In this document: positions 14,697-17,909 of the stretch, piece by piece
How the letters are laid out: every line of letters starts with the position of its first letter
How positions within the stretch are numbered: the first letter of the stretch is position 1
Origin: Candidatus Heimdallarchaeota archaeon
GTDB taxonomy: Archaea; Asgardarchaeota; Heimdallarchaeia; Hodarchaeales; LC-3
Direction of reading: 5' to 3'
NCBI GenBank assembly: GCA_027364495.1
Contig: DAHXPE010000294.1
Location: forward strand, 1-17,909
DNA length: 17,909 nucleotides
The notes under the pieces: generated by a model
What the model was told of the DNA's origin: nothing
Seen by the model: only the letters and a program-made list of their open reading frames with translations
Databases searched by the model: none
Position numbers and translations under genes: made by a program

Positions 14697-16400
14697 TTGG
14701 TACATATTTTGAGTGATAACAGACTCTTCTGGTCAGATCGTATTGCTGAACAGGTCATTTATCGCGTTGAACAAGACCTAAAATTACAAGAAATTACCAA
14801 TAAATACGGTTATATTGTTTACGATGAAAAGACACCTAGTGGACAAATACATATAGGCAGTGGTCGTGGTTGGATTATCCATGATACCATAGCACGATCT
14901 TTACGTGATAAAGGCATAAAAGAAGCTAAATTCATTCTTTCAGCTGACGATATGGATCCAATGGATGCTTTGCCAAAACTAGAGGACCAAGAATATTGGA
15001 AACAATTCATGGGAATGCCATTTAGAGATATTCCTTCTCCAGAAAAAGGATTTTCTTCGTTTGCTGAGTATTATTTTCAAGAGGCTACATCTAAATTTCC
15101 TGAATATGGAATAGAAGCAGAATTAGAAAGTACCGGCCAACGATATATTAATGGTGACTTTAACAAAACAATTAAAATAGCTCTGGACAATACTGATAAA
15201 ATTCAAGCTATTTTCAATCGCTTTTACGAAACAAATGTTATGCAAGAAAAACTTCCATTTAATCCCAAATGTGAGGCATGCGGCAAAATAGGAACAACCA
15301 GAGCTACGAAGTGGGATTCTGAAAAAGAACTTATTTCATATGTTTGTGAGCCAAATTATGTGGATTGGGCACAAGGATGCGGTCATAAGGGAACAATAAG
15401 CCCATATAATGGCAATGGCAAGTTTCCATGGAAAGTTGAATGGGCAGCCAAGTGGCCAACAGTAGGAGTCCTCTTTGAAACTGCTGGTAAAGATCATTTC
15501 AGTGCTGGTGGTTCTAGAGACGTATCCATGGCAATTGCGAACGAAATTTTTAATTTTCCACCTCCTTTACCATCAACCGTTAAGAAAACACCAAAAGGAT
15601 TTATCTATGACCGAGGTGAAGCGTATGAATTCTTTCTTGTTGGAGGTACAAAAATGTCCTCCTCAAAAGGGTTAGGAACAGCTTTCTCTGAAATGACTAA
15701 ATATGCTCCAGGCAATATTTTAAAGTATATTCTTGTTAGAACAAGACCTAAAACGGCTATTAATTTTGACCCATCAATTGACCTTGAACGTGTTTACCGT
15801 GAATATGATGATACAGAAAATAAATACTATGAATCAATAAAAGATCAGAAAAAACTTGAAGATGACAAATATTTTAATGCAAAACGATTATATGAGCTTT
15901 CATATGTAGGAAAAATACCCAAAAAGCAACCAACTGTTGTTGAATTTAATTTTGGAGTTATGATGGTTCAATTAACTCAATCCACGGAAGAAACAATAAC
16001 TAAACTTCAGGAAAAGGAAAAACTTCCCACAAATCTTACGAAAGCCGAATATCAAATAGTAAGAGAACGTCTGGATTTTCTTCGTGGCTGGGTAAGGGAC
16101 CTAGCACCGGATGATAAATTAATAACACTCAAATTACCTGAATCTGCACTTAATGATCAAGAAATTATAATTACTGAAGAATTCAAGAAAATAATACAAG
16201 AAAACACTTCAGAACAGGAATTATTACATGCCGTAAAAGAAAAGACGGAATCTTTAGGTGTAAGTATAAAGGATTTCTATCAAGTTCTTTATAAAGTACT
16301 TTTTAATGCTACCAAAGGGCCTAGACTCATTCCTTATGTAATATTTTCAGGTGTAGACGTCTTAGTGGCACATATAGATTCTGTACTTGGAAAAAACTAA
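14697..16400 (+). CDS. lysS: Lysyl-tRNA synthetase, class I
   Basis: Charges tRNA-Lys with lysine. It is the archaeal class I form (Rossmann fold), not the class II enzyme of most bacteria and eukaryotes. TPSGQIHIGSGRGW carries the HIGH-like motif HIGS (52-55), and KMSSSK (319-324) is the KMSKS motif. Cysteines in CEACGKIG and YVCEPNYVDWAQGCGH form a likely zinc site. RPKTAINFDP follows the KMSKS loop, and the C-terminal part is the alpha-helix cage that reads the anticodon. At 567 residues it is slightly long for the family. No ATG is available at the N-terminus: the start is TTG at 14697 or TTG at 14709 (giving MSDNRLFWSDRIAEQ). The second has a TGGT motif in Shine-Dalgarno register and may be the true one. 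It converges on the downstream regulator gene. Confidence 0.95.
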   Translation: MVHILSDNRLFWSDRIAEQVIYRVEQDLKLQEITNKYGYIVYDEKTPSGQIHIGSGRGWIIHDTIARSLRDKGIKEAKFILSADDMDPMDALPKLEDQEYWKQFMGMPFRDIPSPEKGFSSFAEYYFQEATSKFPEYGIEAELESTGQRYINGDFNKTIKIALDNTDKIQAIFNRFYETNVMQEKLPFNPKCEACGKIGTTRATKWDSEKELISYVCEPNYVDWAQGCGHKGTISPYNGNGKFPWKVEWAAKWPTVGVLFETAGKDHFSAGGSRDVSMAIANEIFNFPPPLPSTVKKTPKGFIYDRGEAYEFFLVGGTKMSSSKGLGTAFSEMTKYAPGNILKYILVRTRPKTAINFDPSIDLERVYREYDDTENKYYESIKDQKKLEDDKYFNAKRLYELSYVGKIPKKQPTVVEFNFGVMMVQLTQSTEETITKLQEKEKLPTNLTKAEYQIVRERLDFLRGWVRDLAPDDKLITLKLPESALNDQEIIITEEFKKIIQENTSEQELLHAVKEKTESLGVSIKDFYQVLYKVLFNATKGPRLIPYVIFSGVDVLVAHIDSVLGKN

Positions 16401-16460
16401 GTACATGTAATAAATAGATGCACTTTCTAGGTGGAATGGGTTAAAAACCTTATTACAAAA

Positions 16461-17624
16461 TTATTTTTTAGGAAAAGGAATGAGCTTATCGACTAAAGGT
16501 AAATATTCATGCTCCTTAATAATTCTTGCGTGGGGAAGTGAAAAAATAACTGTATTATAATTAGGAGCTATTAATTTCTTTTCAGAGAAATAGGTCATTA
16601 CTTTAGTTGAGGAACTATGATATTCTTCAAAAGAAGTGACCGCATATAAAATGTAGAATTCGGAATCTTTGACTGCGAGGAGTATTGGTTTAAACTGATC
16701 ATCACATTTTTCTATGCCCTGTTGTCGCTCACCTGAAGTTGAATCAGGATCAAATTGTCCAAAAAAGAAAACTAATAATTTTATACCAAGTTTTAATAAA
16801 TCAGGAACAACACGTGGAAATATAACGTTTTCGGTTAAAAATTTCTTTTTCATTGATGCTAAAGTATTTTTGGAAACTGAAATTGTTTCTGCTAACTCTC
16901 TATTAGAGTCATCTGGATGTTCCAATAATCCCTGAAAGACTTTTCGTTCAGTGTTAGAAAATTCGTAAATGATATTTGTATTAGAACCTACATCATCATT
17001 AATTTTTGAAAGTTGATCTTCATAGACTAGATTATCACTATCAGCATCTTTATCATCAAATTTTAAGTTGAACAATCGATTAATAAGAGGGCCATAAGAA
17101 AAAAATCTCTCAAATCTTGTTGTTTCAAAAGGTAGAATTTGATAATTCAGACCAGTTCTGAGAAAAATTTTATTTTTAATACCAGTTTGGCGCAAGGTTT
17201 GTAGATTCAAATCGTAATTAGTAAAATTTTTGCTTATTGAAAAGACAATTAAGTTTTCAGACTCACCAATAACAAAAACATCTTCTCTAAATAAATTAAA
17301 AACGTCAGAGAGCATTTCAAGACGTTCTTCATTATCCTGGTTACTTAAAGCCATTCGTGCTGATAAAATAACGAATAATTCAGCATTTATACGAGGAAAC
17401 CCTGGTAACATCACTCTTCTAAATAATTTAGCATCTTCTAATCTAGTTTTAATTGTAGAAAATGTTGATTTACGCATGCCCAATTTATTACAAATATCTG
17501 TATCTTTCTGACTAGGAAATGCAATTAATCCATAAAGGACTTTTTGCTCATTAGATTTTAAATTGATTTGTTCATCCGTTTGAGGTAATTGAAATTCCTT
17601 TTCGTCTTGACGATTATCCATCAT
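16461..17624 (-). CDS. Duplicated winged-helix regulator (Lrp/AsnC-like architecture)
   Basis: 387 residues made of two similar halves. Half one has a winged helix at about 22-75 (LKSNEQKVLYGLIAFPSQ, DICNKLGMRKSTFSTIKTRL) followed by an alpha/beta segment (INAELFVILSARM, DVFVIGESENLIVFSIS). Half two repeats this from residue 222 (FSNTERKVFQGLLEHPDD, ELAETISVSKNTLASMKKK), again with strands (LGIKLLVFFFGQF, FYILYAVTS). The order helix-turn-helix then ligand-type alpha/beta domain resembles Lrp/AsnC proteins, but the sequence is diverged and I cannot name a family member. A DNA-binding transcription regulator is the most likely role. ATG at 17624 is chosen, followed directly by a second ATG (17621). 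No Shine-Dalgarno motif is seen. It converges with lysS across 60 bp. Confidence 0.85.
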   Translation of the reverse strand: MMDNRQDEKEFQLPQTDEQINLKSNEQKVLYGLIAFPSQKDTDICNKLGMRKSTFSTIKTRLEDAKLFRRVMLPGFPRINAELFVILSARMALSNQDNEERLEMLSDVFNLFREDVFVIGESENLIVFSISKNFTNYDLNLQTLRQTGIKNKIFLRTGLNYQILPFETTRFERFFSYGPLINRLFNLKFDDKDADSDNLVYEDQLSKINDDVGSNTNIIYEFSNTERKVFQGLLEHPDDSNRELAETISVSKNTLASMKKKFLTENVIFPRVVPDLLKLGIKLLVFFFGQFDPDSTSGERQQGIEKCDDQFKPILLAVKDSEFYILYAVTSFEEYHSSSTKVMTYFSEKKLIAPNYNTVIFSLPHARIIKEHEYLPLVDKLIPFPKK

Positions 17625-17909
17625 CGAGTTTCGACCATTTTTTTTCTAAATTAAATTTGTAAAAATTTCGTGTTAGAATTGTAAGACTTTTTATTTATTT
17701 TCTTCTAAAAAAGCATTTAAAGTTTGTGATAATTGTAATAATTTTGAACTAGAGTAAAAATTAGTTTTAAAAATATACCTCTAAATAAACCTCGCTTTGA
17801 TTAAAATTAGTTTTAAAAATATACCTCTAAATAAACCTCGCTTTGATTAACCAACTTAAGTGGTCTATATCTTATTTCTTTTCTTTATAAAAATATTTTG
17901 CATTATTTT
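17625..17909. other. Non-coding right end
   Basis: 285 bp upstream of the duplicated regulator. It holds the 46-bp tandem repeat and very AT-rich DNA. CTTTATAAAAATATTTT at 17882-17898 could be the promoter of a rightward gene beyond the window. I see no ORF or RNA gene in it. Confidence 0.6.
17757..17848. repeat. Perfect tandem duplication, 46-bp unit, two copies
   Basis: The unit at 17757-17802 is repeated exactly at 17803-17848, with no bases between the copies and two further matching bases after the second. It begins AAAATTAGTTTTAAAAATAT and ends CTCGCTTTGATT. Each copy contains a TATA-like TTTTAAAAATATA. The identity of the copies implies a recent event, or selection for two copies. It is not CRISPR-like, since no spacer separates the copies. 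Confidence 0.9.

Noticed and set aside
16426..16456. Stem-loop terminator between lysS and the regulator
   Set aside because: Only GGTT/AACC can pair, too short to be a convincing hairpin.
17757..17848. Possible CRISPR repeats at the right end
   Set aside because: The two copies abut with no spacer, only two exist and no cas gene is present.

Overview
The window is AT-rich, densely coded and archaeal. Archaeal markers are an Alba chromatin protein, a family B DNA polymerase ending in a PCNA-binding motif, a class I lysyl-tRNA synthetase and a two-domain Sua5. It also encodes a Ras/Rab-type small GTPase and a protein that looks longin/uDENN-like at its N-terminus. That mixture points to an Asgard archaeon, perhaps a Heimdallarchaeia-like lineage. 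The assignment is inferred from gene content only; no rRNA or tRNA gene is present to confirm it.

Layout: (1) 1-317, minus strand: the N-terminal part of a winged-helix protein that runs off the left edge. (2) 457-1515, plus: a thymidylate synthase of the ThyA type with a long internal insertion; its 3' end overlaps, tail to tail, the next minus-strand gene. (3) 1465-3348, minus: a putative longin-like two-domain protein, an acylphosphatase and a small unrecognised protein; the last two look like one operon. (4) 3605-6133, plus: family B DNA polymerase. (5) 6164-11527, minus: Rab-like GTPase, a degenerate restriction-endonuclease-fold protein, a HAD-IIA phosphatase, a large multi-spanning membrane protein with a tandem-repeat domain, and a bacterial-type class I fructose-bisphosphate aldolase. 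Aldolase, membrane protein and phosphatase are closely spaced and may be co-transcribed. (6) 11762-12067, plus: Alba. (7) 13217-14454, minus: Sua5 behind a sugar-phosphate nucleotidyltransferase, spaced as an operon. (8) 14697-16400, plus: class I lysyl-tRNA synthetase. (9) 16461-17624, minus: a regulator built from two copies of a winged helix plus an alpha/beta domain. (10) 17625-17909: non-coding, with a perfect 46-bp tandem duplication.

Most genes are housekeeping: dTMP synthesis, DNA replication, t6A tRNA modification, lysine charging, glycolysis/gluconeogenesis and chromatin. The parts worth a second look are the putative longin-like protein, the GTPase without a lipidation cysteine, the repeat-bearing membrane protein next to the aldolase, and the duplicated regulator. 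I found no CRISPR array, transposase, integrase or recognisable defence system. Several genes can only start at TTG, and some carry Shine-Dalgarno-like motifs in a consistent register, so translation seems to use both SD-led and apparently leaderless starts.
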